This document shows positions 21,290 to 33,199 of a stretch of DNA of 60,000 nucleotides, piece by piece (position 1 is the stretch's first letter; each line of letters opens with the position of its first letter). Source of the stretch: Strigamia acuminata (taxonomy: Eukaryota; Arthropoda; Chilopoda; Geophilomorpha; Linotaeniidae). Location of the stretch: positions 64,001-124,000 of the forward strand of contig OX442317.1 of the NCBI GenBank assembly GCA_949358305.1. Reading direction: 5' to 3'. A program made the position numbers and the translations under genes. The notes below the pieces were generated by a model that worked only from the letters and a program-made list of their open reading frames with translations, was not told the origin of the DNA and did no database searches.

Positions 21290-22060
21290 GTTTCGATATT
21301 TAAGAGAAATTTCACATTTGTTAATAGGAAAAAAAAGTTTTAGCTTCTTATTAATGTAGCATCACCATATTAATTAGTTACTCCTGCGTTGGATGTGGGT
21401 CAGTGCTTAAAAGTGGGCCAGTCTCAAGAAATTTGGTAAAAAGTATCTATTTATTATAAAGTTAGTAATTGCTTGGGATTATTGAGTTTCTTTTAGACAG
21501 GCAATTTGTGTGTTGGTATTACTAAGTTTTAGGACCTCGAGGACAAGTAATTCAATTAGCTATGCAGATTTGTACGCAGGAAGGCACAGCACCCCAATAA
21601 CTTAATGCCATCAGTCAGCTAGGTTGTAGCTTTGTTAGACGAAACGATGTTTTAATTTTTTATTACTAAGTTGAGATAGTTTTCCAACTTTTATTGGCGT
21701 ACCGGTATGTATTCAAGCAATCAAAGGTTTGAGGTAGGCGATAGTTCGTTTTATGCTAAATTTCACATTAGGCAGGTTCAAAGTTTGTTTTTATCAGATG
21801 GACAGTGGATAAATATTTTCAAACATTGAAATCGATTTTTTTGAATGAAAAACCGAACGAAATGTACAAAAACAATCTTAGATAGACTTTTATTTTTTAC
21901 TACTCATAGCTTTTACAATTTACATCCAAAATGTATTATTTCTGCAGGGTTTAATTCCACGGGATTTACTTGTCAGGGATGTATCGGGTCGAATCACTTC
22001 ATCGAATCCCGTTTTATCAAATTCTTAATTTTTGAGTTTAGGGAAAATGGGGGTCGTTTC
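21290..22060. other. No recognisable feature
   Basis: AT-rich sequence without supported exons, perhaps intronic to the LRP-like exons. Confidence 0.4.
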
Positions 22061-22064
22061 ATTA

Positions 22065-22562
22065 GAGAGTTTGCGGGATGCATTTTTCCCTTATTTAACT
22101 CCAAGCTACACTATTTAAATAGTGTATTGTGGAGCAAACAACCTTTAGTGTATCGTTTTGAACACTAAAATAAAATATAGCGCAGCCAATCCGGTAGTTT
22201 CCCACTATTTACGTCACTGATTAAAAATATGAATTATCAATGACCTTTTTTGCCGCCATTTTTTTTTTTTTTTGTTGCTTTGTTACGGTTTATCTAATTG
22301 TTTCTGCTTTGAATTCATTTAAATTCATAATAATAAAGTTTCAGCATTGTATTAAAACATTTAAACACAAGAATTATCTATTTTTATGCTAAGAGACAAT
22401 ACTAGTTTCGGTAATCACGTGACATGTATAAGGTTTTAAGTCTAATTTTGTAACTAACATAAAACTCCAACCGCAACCCAAATTTTAACACTTTTACCTT
22501 ACACTAAATATAGTGTAAAAAATGTCATAATTGTAAGGGAAAAGTACCTGCCGCAAACTCTC
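22065..22562. mobile_element. 498 bp MITE with ~30 bp TIRs and TA duplication
   Basis: The ends read gagagtttgcgg (22065) and ccgcaaactctc (to 22562), with similarity continuing to the ttttccctta motif about 30 bases in. Both flanks are TA (22063-22064 and 22563-22564), as for Tc1/mariner-like elements. The interior has subterminal palindromes built on acactatttaaatagtgt (near 22110) and ttacactaaatatagtgtaa (near 22499). There is no transposase frame. Confidence 0.82.
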
Positions 22563-22959
22563 TATTGAATGCAAAAAGTCGTTATTAGGTACGTTTTATC
22601 GAATTTTTGACCATTATCAGGGATGTTATGCACGTCGTTGCTACATGCGTTCCAGATCGTTTCGGCGTGCGTTGTATGTTATTTAAACGAGCGATTGGTG
22701 TATATTTGTACACAACATGAACCATTTGTAATTCAGTTCACTATAGTCAACTGTTGCAGCAAAGCAGGTTTTCCCGCAAACTGCATGTCGTAGCTGTTAT
22801 TTCCACCCGGCATAGTGTGTTTTCCGCCGAGTGCAGCAAGAGCAAGCCGAATACTTAAGCAATGATACGTTCAACTTGGTGGTCTGACAATTGCCTGCCT
22901 TATCATTTATTTATTTATTTATTATGAAACGGGATTCGATGAAGTGACCCGACTTCGGA

Positions 22960-23570
22960 TATATATCCACGGAATTTGTTTTCACGGAAATCAGTTTTGC
23001 GGAATTCATTTCTACGGAATCGTTTCCATAGACTTCGTTTTGACAGTATTCGTTTCACGTTTCGTCAGTACTCGTTTCTAGGAAAATCGCTCTCATGCGA
23101 CTTTGTTTCCACCGATCTGTTTTCACGCAATTCGTTTTCGTGGAACTGGTTTCGTGGGTATTCGTTTGTTTCCAGGGAACTGGTTTCGTCGGAGCTCACG
23201 GCACGGAATTGCTTTCGTCGTTTCGTATTTACGGAGTTGGCCGCCATTGCATTTCGATTCCGTGCAGCTCGTCTAGACTGAACTGGATACACAGAGTGGT
23301 TTCGATTCTACGAAATTAGTTCTCGTGATACAGTACCTATCGTGCTCGTTTTCATGTAATTAGTTTCCACAGAAATCGTATGCTTGGAATTCGTTTCAGC
23401 CGTTCATTTCAAAAGAATTCGATTCATCACTTTTGTGCTGTTCTATGGAAGTGCGTCCTCTCGGATTTCGTCTTCTTGGTTTTCCTCTCTAATGAATTCG
23501 TCTCCACGTCATTCTTTTCCCGGAAAAATGTTCCGCGAAATTAGTTCCCAAGGAATTAGGTAAATGCAAA
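22960..23570. repeat. Degenerate ~20-25 bp repeat (ttcgttttcacggaa type)
   Basis: Some two dozen imperfect units of the kind ggaattcgtttccacg run head to tail, interrupted by unrelated bases. The open frames here (Phe/Arg/Ser-rich) are by-products of the repeat. Confidence 0.75.
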
Positions 23571-23574
23571 GTTC

Positions 23575-24240
23575 CATACCTTTATTTTGTTTTTTAATTT
23601 TAGTTTGTAGAAAGAGGATTTTGACTTGCATTCCTTTCGCCCGGGTGAAAACAATCGTGTGGTGTCCTTAACAAGATTAAACTGAAAACAGCCGATTATG
23701 TAGAATAACTAAGTATGTGTTTGTTACGTATTGGCGGATACGTAATGAACACATGCTTTTTTGTTTATTGATAGTCAGCACTATTTGTTGCATATCCGCC
23801 AGTATGTAACAAACTGCTGACTGTAATTCATAACGGATGTTTTCTTTTTTTTCTTGTTCAGTGCACGGCACGATTGTTTTCCTTGTAGATAGGAATCCAG
23901 GTTGATGATTCCTCAAAATAAAATAATTTTTCTAATTTGTCATTAACATATTCTTTGCCAATGTTAAATGACTGGAAATTTGCATTTTTTTCTTTATTAC
24001 TTGGGCCAAGTTTTATTTGTGCTAATTGTTTCAGAATTTCATAGTGGGGTGAATAATTTTCTTCCCTCTTTTTTTTCCTTTTTTGTTTCGTTCGGTTTTT
24101 TATTTGAAATCTGAAGGTGCAGCTTGAGCCAGTTTTAGCATAGGAGATGGAGCTCTCTCTCAATTGGTTAGAGAGCTCAAGTACAGGCTGTTTGTTTTGT
24201 TTATTTAATTTTAATTTTTTAATTTATTGATTTGATTAAT
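23575..24240. other. No recognisable gene; short near-palindrome
   Basis: At 23700-23830 blocks around tatgtgtttgttacgtattggcgga recur in inverted order (tccgccagtatgtaacaaac near 23794), a short inverted repeat. Otherwise the sequence is AT-rich. Confidence 0.5.
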
Positions 24241-24250
24241 TGATTTGCAG

Positions 24251-24745
24251 GGACCTTGAAGGAGCGCGTTCGACACAGGGTAACGACGACGGTCCAACGC
24301 CGACGAGAACGATGGAAAAAGCTGTTGGAAACATTTCTCCAAGCCCGAATCGAACGACATGGAACGATCACCGGCTCTGCCGAGCAGAAGGGAAGGGACG
24401 AACATGAGACATCGCCGGCTGAAGGGAGAGAACGTGCCGACGATTTGGACGCAGACGTCGATTTCATGCACTGGGTCACCGATGGTGATGCGCAATGCAG
24501 TGAAGCCGTCAAAGAAAACAGGTGGACGTCGGTTTGCGAGTTGTGTTCATTTAGTTATTTAAATTTATTTTTAAAGTTATTTTTAAATTTTAAGCATTTA
24601 GTCGTGGCGACAGGAAGTAATGTGAAGGTTATCGTTCCGAAGTATACGTCGCTCCACGAGAGACATCGTTTTATTCGCGTTGGCTGCGGTGCAATTGGAC
24701 GAGGAGGTGTGGGAGGAAGTTGAAGATTTTCGGAAAGCAATGTTT
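24251..24745 (+). other. Unidentified exon-like segments
   Basis: Two stretches differ from their surroundings in having higher GC and open frames bounded by splice-like sites: 24251-24521 after a gatttgcag acceptor, and about 24603-24748, one frame of which ends LAAVQLDEEVWEEVEDFRKA. In the first stretch no single frame is clearly favoured: frame TLKERVRHRVTTTVQRRRER is open throughout, and another gives RRLKGENVPTIWTQ. I do not recognise a family. They may be exons of a gene that has decayed. Confidence 0.35.
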
Positions 24746-25079
24746 AAAATGTAGGAAAGTTAGGATTTAACTATTACTAGAATAGAATTACTATCTAATT
24801 TTATTTGCTAGCGAGATGAAGTGATGTGGACGTCCGCTGATTTTGATCCCACCGCACCGTAACACGACGGAAAATGAGGAAAACCTTTTGCACCGAGGCT
24901 AAAAAAATGGATGAACAAGGTCGATATAAACGCAGATAAGTGAAATTTGGAACACGTAATTTATCCTAATTTATATAATGTATAGCTTGGCCAATACGAG
25001 TGAGAACCTCAGCTCGTTTGAGCACGTTCGTGGAATACCGGTTGCTGCCCAGAGACGCGGGAATACAGCGTCCATGTAT

Positions 25080-25345
25080 TTCTCGAGGAACGAAAAAACA
25101 ACAATGAAAAACGAAGCAAAATGAAGAAGAACGAAGTAGACGCCGAACGAGGAAGAAGAACGAAGTAGAAGACGAACGTAGTAGAAGAACGAAGTAAAGG
25201 ACGAATGAAGAAATACAAAGAAAAATGAAGAAAAGAAAAGAAAAATGAAGAAATTGAAAGAAGAATGATGAAAAGGAAAGAAGAATGAAGAAAAGAAAAG
25301 AAAAACGAAGAAAAAGAAAGAAAGAATGCAGAACGAAGAAGAGAC
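25080..25345. repeat. GA-rich low-complexity tract
   Basis: Purine-rich units such as gaagaaaagaaaagaaaaat and aacgaagtaga repeat with small changes. The long Phe/Ser-rich frames on the minus strand come from this tract. Confidence 0.85.
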
Positions 25346-25502
25346 ATTGTTTTTTGAAGTGCGAATAGTTGCAGGGGCCCCGCGTATGAGAAACACCGTC
25401 AGTGTTTGAACTACAAATACAGATACAACACAAACAAAACACAAACAAAATACCAATAATACACAAACAAAACAAACAAAAACCATTGTTGACGCTGGTT
25501 TC

Positions 25503-25612
25503 TAGTTTCGGTGGCGGCGCTGGTTTCCATTTCCGGTGGCGGTGCTGGTTTCCATTTTCGGTGTCGGCGCTGGTTACCATTTCCGGTGTCGGCGCTGGCT
25601 TCCATTTCGATA
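25503..25612. repeat. 27 bp minisatellite, four copies
   Basis: Units near ggtggcggcgctggtttcca plus tttcc differ at a few positions (ggtggcg/ggtgtcg, gctggttt/gctggtta). Confidence 0.9.
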
Positions 25613-26455
25613 AATGTGCGCGAAACAACGCCGGGTGCACCGTTTTGTGCGTCAATGTTCCGGGAGTTACACTTGCGGCTGCAAAGTGTAGGTCTATTTG
25701 ACCCATACTGTATACAATTCGATATAGATACAACGTTTTATTCATATAGCTATGATATTACGATGTTTGAGTTGTTTAAAAGGTTTTTCATTGCTGATTA
25801 ATATGTATTTCGATGTATATTTGATTTATTCCGTTGTTTATTACATTATTGCATATTTCCCGGTATTTATAAGTTTCTAATGTTTTCTAGCATGTGGTAT
25901 CATGCTTTGTTTATCATTTCTATTTAATTTCATTATGTAATATCTAATTCCGACACTAGGATGTCTGTTTACATGATTTGTTCAGTTTGCATATGATTTG
26001 TTCTACTTCAAAATGGCGGCTTGCGTGCCACCATGCATTTTCCCAATCCAGAGCAGATTTGGATACGTTTGTAAGTGATTTTTCGTTTGAATTAAATGTT
26101 TTTATGCTTTTTACTTATTAGAGTGATAATTCACGCCATGTAAGTGCATTTGCACGGGCGTATCATTAGTTTTCTTGCCCGAATCCGATTTGTTTGCGGC
26201 TATACGCATTGGTATCGTCGCCATTACGTCCGTACGCGAAGTACGGCTCCATTCACGCTTCCACTCGACTTAATTGTCGAATATTTGCACACTCCTCTGC
26301 TACACAAAGACGGATACATGTTGCTCGAGGATGGCATAAGCTGAGGAGATGTGAACGAGTGCGTTTTTATCCGAAAGTTGCATCGGTAAAATCAAATCAA
26401 AAGAAATTAAATTAAATTTTTTTTAATAAAATAATTTTTTTTTTTTAAATTTAGA

Positions 26456-28000
26456 TATTGATGAATGCGAATTAAATACAAATTTGTGTTTGAGCGGCAT
26501 TTGTGAAAACACCATCAGCTCGTTCAAATGTAAATACGAAGAGGGTTGTGCAGCGAAAACACCCGAAGCCGGCTGTACAGATGTCGAGGAAAGCAAAACA
26601 ACGACCCACGCGTGCCACGAATACGCCCAATGCCACAACCACGGACACAATAAAGAGGGACATGGCGGAAGGGCTGGAGATTGAAGCAACGTGATTTTCA
26701 AAAACAGCCCTTAGAGGGCGCTGATAATTGAATTCGCAATGCATGATTTCCAAAGCTTTACTGAATATTTGGAGCGTGCCATTGAAGTTGTGCATTCAAA
26801 CCCTCTTTTTTTGCTGTTTTAACACATGATGATTGATAATATTTGGAATCCTGAAATATGCAGCAAGAAAGATAAAAAAAATCATCAAAAATCATTAAAA
26901 ATAATGCAAAGCAAAAAGAAAAAAATATTAAAAGCATCAAAAATGTTTAAAAACCATCAAAAAGCACTGTAAATTATTATTATTAAAAATTATAAATAAA
27001 TCTAAAAATTTGAAACTTGATCTCAGTCAAACTAATGATAAATTCGTGCTAATTGCTTCGCTTCATCAGTAAGGGAGTGTACCCACAATCCTTTGTTTTC
27101 ATCACGTGATTAGCGAAAGCCAATCAGAGCGTTGGCATCAACCAAACAATGTAATTCTTCAGAAGTGCCATGTCCCTCTTTATTGTGTCCGTGGTCTTAC
27201 CAATGCGCGTGTTTCAAAGAATTTCGGGGCGATGGATTCACGTGCAGAGGTTTCTTCATCAAAAATTGAACTTATTTTTTTATTTTTTATTTATTTCTGG
27301 CATTTCCTCAAAAGATATAAACGAATGCACCGATGAAAATGGTGGATGCCATCAAAACCCAGCGAGCCTAAACACGGAAGGCTCTTTCAGATGCGTTTGC
27401 GACCGTGGATACACCGAAGATGGATTCACGTGTGAAGACGTAGACGAATGCAGCATGAACCCCGATTTGTGCGAGAACGGGCAGTGCTTAAACCGTGCCG
27501 GTGGTTACCACTTCGAGTGCGACATGGGATTCTCGGTGGATGCCGATGAGAAAACTTGTGTAGATCAGACTAAAAATCGGGTTTAAATTGTGTTGTGTGA
27601 GTTTGTGGTTTTTATTTAATTTTTTTTGTTCGTTCTCTCTTTCAGATATCAACAAGTGCGAGTATTTTCATAACATTTGCGTGTACAGGCGGTGCGAGAA
27701 CGTTTTTGGGATGTTTTGATGCGTGTGTAATAAAGGGTTTCGGATCGACGCGACCAGCGGAAACTGCACGGGTAAACGATTTGATTTGATTTGGTTCGAA
27801 TCAAATAGTAAACATACTTATTAATTAACAGTGCATTTTTTAAAGATATTGATGAATGCGAGGATCCACAGACTTGTCGGTTCGGAACGTGCGTCAACAC
27901 TGTCGGATCTTTCGTGTGCCAATGTCAACCCAACTTCGAGTTCGTCGAGACCGGGAACGGATGTGTTGGTAATGGGCAAAGAAATATAAAATTTGGACTT
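26456..28000 (+). pseudogene. Fibrillin-like gene, block of calcium-binding EGF exons, partly broken
   Basis: Fibrillins are extracellular microfibril proteins made of cbEGF and TB modules. Seen: DIDECELNTNLCLSGICENT (26457-26515), which loses cbEGF spacing in its second half; DINECTDENGGCHQNPASL (27319) with one Cys replaced by Ser; DVDECSMNPDLCENGQCLN (from about 27441), complete; DINKCEYFHNICVYRRCEN (27647), with an in-frame TGA at 27717-27719 between FGMF and CVCNKGF; and DIDECEDPQTCRFGTCVN (27847), complete. Each module begins just after an acceptor AG, the typical one-module-per-exon layout. DIDEC and NTxGSFxC motifs are calcium-binding and hydroxylation signatures. The family call is fibrillin-like because TB modules follow at 33.3 kb. 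The TGA and missing Cys argue for decay. Confidence 0.78.
26600..27205. repeat. Short inverted repeat flanking 500 bp
   Basis: The stretch cacggacacaataaagaggg plus acatggc (26640-26666) recurs as its complement at 27167-27195, with weaker similarity outward on both sides (cgcccaatgcc versus ttaccaatgcgcg). Together they bracket a segment between two cbEGF exons. Confidence 0.85.
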
Positions 28001-31000
28001 ATTTAAGAGATGTGAATAAAACAGTTTATAGGTGTAGAAATAAGTGTCGGTAATAAACTATACAAACAAATTTGCTTCGTCGGGGCCGGTTTTAAAGCCG
28101 TGGGGTCCACCGAGTCAATAAAATTGCAATTGGCAAATTTGTAACATTAAACCTGGAATATTATGGAGGCCATGGGCAAGTGCTTTTAGCATTTTAGCAT
28201 GTTGCTTTGATTTTTTGATCAACTTGAGAAGCGAAAATGAGACTGGTTGAAAGACATTTCAGTTCAATTGCAGGTTTTTTTGTGTTATTTATTATGTTTT
28301 TTATATAATATTTACGGTTGAAATTATAAACCCGGAATTGGAGAATCGTAATCGGAATATTGCGGCTCCTGGTGACAAACTTTAAAAGTTACTCGAGCAC
28401 ATGAGCGTCGTTATGTTCACCGCTTCTCAAAGAAAAGAACAAAATGGAAGAAAACCGTTGCTGTTTAACGAATGAATAAAATTCAAATTCACCGTTATCG
28501 ACAAGCATCAATAAGTTTATTTAAAAAATGAACAAACTGGACCAGTATTTCCGTAGGTAAAAAAGAAACAAAAACTCCCGGAAAAGACCGAGTATTAAAT
28601 CTATTATTTATTATTTAAGTGTCTTCGTGTCAATTTTCAGTTTTGACTAAACCAGAAACTGTATTTTTGAAAATATTTCTTTGTTTTCTAGTGCTACGAA
28701 TACTGCCGTGTTTATCCGCTTGAAAAAATTAAAGAAGTTATGGAATGTATGCTTTGCACACGTTCGTAAGTCGATTGAATCCATGTTTTTGAAAAATGAT
28801 AAATATTAATAATTTTTTCTTTTGTCTTGCCCAGGTCAAATATTACAACCCAACATTGGTTCATCTGCAATAGTGAGTTTTCATTTCATTTAAATTATCC
28901 AACAAATTCTGCAGGAATTTATGATTTTTGAGTGTTTATATGTAAAATAGAATAGAGCATCCGAACTAATTGGGATTCAGAACGGGATTCAAAAGCCCAT
29001 GTCAGACATTTGGTTGAATGTCGTACCCTGGTACACATACTACGTACAAACAAAGAAACACTTGGAAAGTGCTCATTTTGAATAGGGAATTTTATATTTA
29101 TTCAGCTAACCCAATCAAGTGTGCCCAGTCCATCAATTTACACATTATTATTATTCTTTTATTTATTTAGCAGCAGTTTATGTACATTTTACTATGCATA
29201 CAAAGTTGCTTGGCTACAGTTGGAACTAAAATTTCAACACTCGGTCATTTCGCGACATTAATTGCGGCGGAAGTTTTCTAGCGGAACAATTATAAGAAAT
29301 AATTGCGATAATTATTAGTATTTTATTTTTTATTTTACAAAACAATTATTTGTTCTGATGTAATCAAAGGCACGGACACCACAGTACGTGAAACTTGCAC
29401 ATTCGTCAATTCCTAAAACAAACTGGCATTGCCCTTTCCCATCTCCTTTCACTAATTTCCAAAGTTGTTTATTCTATTTATCTATTTATAATTGAATTGT
29501 AATTTTTATCCTTTCCGAGGTGTAAAAGCTGTTTGCAGTTGATGCACATCTGGGTGGATGATTCACTATCAATGAAATCCTGATTGCATTGCTGATTTGA
29601 TGCAACAGTCGAACCGTACACGCATCATTTGGCAGCGGCATATATAAGTAGAAATGTCGTTATCTAACGGTCCAGTTGACTTAACTTGGATGACAAATAT
29701 TTCCGACGTTAGTAAGTCCTGTACTTTAGTAATTTCTGCACTAAAAGTGTAAAATGCACATTATTGAGCACTGATTATCATTGATCATAGCGCACTCAAC
29801 AGCGAGTGGTTGTTATTAGGTTTTGCTAGAACGGAAATGGCAATTACCGTTACCGGATTTATAAGAAGTTGATTATTTTTCGACGTATTTCGTCTGGATC
29901 CGGTGATAGACGCTTTAAGTGCAACTTGAAACACAAGCAAAATTGTCAACGCTCTGGATGTCGTTGGTTATGAAAGTATTTGGATAGAAACTGCATGGTG
30001 TTAGGGGACCTTCCGTATTCACCCCGAAACTTGGCAAAAGTGGTCAGCATTGCAGGTATCAACTTTTACATAGTCATGGTTATTTATACAACATCAATCT
30101 TAAATTATCGAATAATTGAAAAAGAATAAGAAGTGGGGAAAAAAATATATTTGAGGTCTCTCTTACTAAACTTTTTTAATAAAGAACTAATTAGGGTTAT
30201 TTTTTGAGTTCTGTAACTCTTGATCTATTCATGGCTTATTTTGCATTTTTGCAGTGACGAATGTGCAATGTTTATTGTTTTTGTTACAGGTGGAACCCCG
30301 CTATTACGAACACCATTGTACACAAGGAATTGCTCGTTGTAATGAATTTCTGATTTCAGTTTGCTGCCTGCCCTATTTCTCACATTAGAAATTAATTACA
30401 TAATTTTGATTAAAAAAAAGAAGCAGAAATACAACAGGAAATGTAAACTTTCTTTCGCTATGACAAACATTTTCGGTTAAAAACATTTTTTTTCTCTTTT
30501 CCAAATTTTATCCCAAAAAAAAATAAATAAAAAAATTCTACAAACATCGAAAAATTCGCCATTATTACATATTACATTTCTCAGTGTAATATCGCTGTCT
30601 GTGATATTGGTGAGGAAATCTAATATATAATTTCAGTTATAACATTTACCAATAAATAAATTTAACCGCGTGTTTTGCTCCCCGACCCGTTCGTACTAGC
30701 GAGGTTTAACTTGTACGTAACAACTGAACATTGGGGTACAAGAAAATATTTTGAGAATCTAGGGATTGCGAAAAGGTTAACAACCACTGCGTTAAACAAA
30801 CGGATAAACTACCGGTGAGCCAGAGAGACCTGATGATTTTGAAAGTGTAATTACTCTGTAACTAATTAATGGTTTTAGTTTCCAATAAAAATTTAATTAG
30901 TTAGAGAATCATTTTCAATCATTTTCAAAACCGTCAGGTCTCTATGGCTCATCCCGTACAAACGACGGTAACGAGTAGGTATTCATATTTTCTGTCTATC

Positions 31001-31030
31001 TAATGAGCACTTTTTCTTTTCTTTTCTCTT
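28000..31030. other. Long stretch without recognisable exons
   Basis: AT-rich, with no supported coding block. It lies between cbEGF exons at 26-28 kb and the later fibrillin-like exons at 33.2 kb, so it would be intronic if those belong to one gene. A short inverted pair occurs near 30840-30950 (aaaatgattctctaactaat-like against the sequence at 30830-30850). Confidence 0.4.
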
Positions 31031-31055
31031 CGACAGCAGATATTTTCCATTTGAG

Positions 31056-32730
31056 ATGAACAACTTTGGCTTCCGATTAATCGGCATTCTCACAACAGTT
31101 ATGGGCCTCAGCATCATCTGCATAAACATCTACATCGAAAACGACCCTTCGAGCAGCCAGTTTCCAAACACCGTGACCCCAGGCTCGCCCGAAGAGTTTG
31201 CAATCTTCACCCCCGGATGCAAAATCCCAAAACTCGACCCCTACCACTCGTCGGTCCTCCAATACATCAAAAACTACATCGACAAACACCTCAAATGCAA
31301 CAGCACGCCCATGGTGCTCGCGATCGACGACCAAGCGCTCAAAATCAACACGAATCACACGTCCTACAATGCCAACACCAAATGCTACTACAAAAACATC
31401 TTCCGCGTGAATGAAGACAAAACCGCGTTCTCCAAACCACATTTACTGCACGCCAACGGCACCATCAAAATGACCAACGATTTCGTCACGACCCAGTGTT
31501 TCAACGAACTCAACCAATCGATTAACCAAGATTTCTTCGCCTTCGTACTGGACAAACCCCGAGTGGAGGAACGATGTCGGCGGATCCTCGAACGGGACGA
31601 GCGCAACGAAACGCTGAGCGTCCTCCTGCTGGGCCTCGACTCGGTGTCGAAAAACTCGTACATCCGCCACATGAAACTGGTGGACAAACTGATCCGCAAA
31701 GAACTGACGTTCGTCGAACTGCACGGCTACAACAAGGTGGGGCTCAACACCTACCCCAACATGCTGCCCTTCCAGACGGGCAAGATGCAGGACGAGTTCC
31801 GTTTCGACCACCGAAAAACGGACCTCAACCAACTGCCCATGGCCTGGAAGGAGTTCGAGCGGCGCGGCTACCGCACGCTCTTCGCCGAGGACTGCTCCAA
31901 GATGGCTTCGTTCAACTACCTCAAGCGCGGCTTCGGAGACCAGCCGACCGACTACTACATGCGTCCGTTCTCCATCGCCGTCGACCAGTCGGAGATGAAG
32001 AAACACGTGACCACGGCTATCGGTTCGGAGGGGTCCGCACCACCTACGTGGGACACTTGGAGGACAAGCTTCCGTATTTTTTCTTTCTTTTGCCCAAGTG
32101 GTTCCCCAAGACGCACCCGGAGCACTACGCCAACATGAAGCTGAACGAGCGACGGCTGACCACGCCGTTTGACATGCACGCGACGCTGATGGAGATTGTG
32201 CGCGGGCTGGGGCCCGTGAGCACCCCGATCCGAGCAGTCGCAGCGTGAGTTTGTTCGCGCCGGTGCCGCTCAACAAGACTTGCGGGGCGGCTAATATACA
32301 GTCGGAGTTCTGCACGTGTTTCCAGCGCAAGCAGATCTCGGTGGAGAGCGACTCGGCAAAGACCGGCACCAGTTTGCTCGTCGGGAACATTAATAGGATG
32401 ATTTCAGGCATGAGGAACGCGTGCGCAGAGTTGGAGTTGGAGGAGATCGTCGAAGTGTCGGCGCACGAAGTGGCCATCAACCGCGGGAAAAAGGAATTGT
32501 ACACGAATTTTCTAATAACGTTTGTGGTGAAGCCTAGCATGGCGATTTTCCAGGGGATCGCGCTGTTTAATCACATGGACATGACGGACAAGTACACGAC
32601 GGAGAAGAATATTGACCGGCTCAACAAGTATGGCAATCAGTCATTGTGCATTAACGACCCGCAGCTCAGGCTGTTTTGTTACTGTAATATCATTTACGAC
32701 GCTAACGATGAGGATATAAACATCTCATGA
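31056..32730 (+). pseudogene. DUF229 sulfatase-like protein, near full length, frameshifted
   Basis: DUF229 proteins are animal alkaline-phosphatase-superfamily enzymes of unclear substrate, usually type II membrane or secreted. Seen: an N-terminal hydrophobic anchor (about residues 5-27), SVLLLGLDSVSKNSYIRHMK (about 31618-31677), whose DSxS is the metal/nucleophile motif, with Lys where Arg is usual; NMLPFQTGK; LFAEDCSKMASFNY. Near 32010 the frame changes and about 80-120 family residues are skipped: the text jumps from SIAVDQSEMKKHV to DHGYRFGGVRTTYVG in another frame. A second shift near 32215 leads to SLFAPVPLNKTCGAANI and the normal end at 32728-32730. It has no introns and is much more GC-rich than its flanks, which would fit a retrocopy or a once strongly expressed gene. 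A working gene would need both breaks to be assembly errors. Confidence 0.85.
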
Positions 32731-32734
32731 AATG

Positions 32735-33108
32735 ACATCTTTTTGTTTTGTTTTGGTTTATCTAACGAAGCGCGGATTCCTTTTTGATACCGGAAGCAGA
32801 GTTTGTGACCAAGCGGAAATGAGCAACTGTGATAAATCGCTAGGTGCACTCGATTCATTTTTGGAGTGCAGGTTGCACCTAGTGCCAAATTGATTGACAC
32901 AGAGTTTGTGACTGTATTTATTGACTCTTAATTAAGGTTATCAATTTGTTCTCCATTTCTTCTCTTGTTATTAAAATACAAGTATGATAAGTACGATAAT
33001 CACTAACGTTTACATTTACTTAAATAAATTATTAGTTTGTTATTATCTATTGTTTATTCGTTTTCAAATGGCTTCGAAATGTCGCGCGACATCATTTCTC
33101 ATTTTTCT
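32735..33108. other. AT-rich spacer before the palindrome
   Basis: A short inverted motif, aggtgcactcgattcatttt/ttggagtgcaggttgcacct, lies at 32842-32880. Nothing else is seen. Confidence 0.5.
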
Positions 33109-33199
33109 ATTCGACCAAACCAATCAATTGTGCATGTAGATAGGTGTTGTATACAGAGTAGTGTTGCATAGGTATTGCATGGATATTGACGACGAAATC

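Noticed and set aside
22960-23570. Arg/Phe-rich open frames on both strands
   Set aside because: They arise from a degenerate ttcgttttcacggaa repeat and have no splice context.
24966-25745. 259-codon minus-strand frame with many Phe and Ser
   Set aside because: It spans a GA-rich tract and a 27 bp minisatellite; it is composition, not a gene.
31443-32540. 365-codon open frame on the minus strand
   Set aside because: It lies antisense to the DUF229-like frame and is open only because of that frame's GC-rich codon use; it shows no motif of its own.
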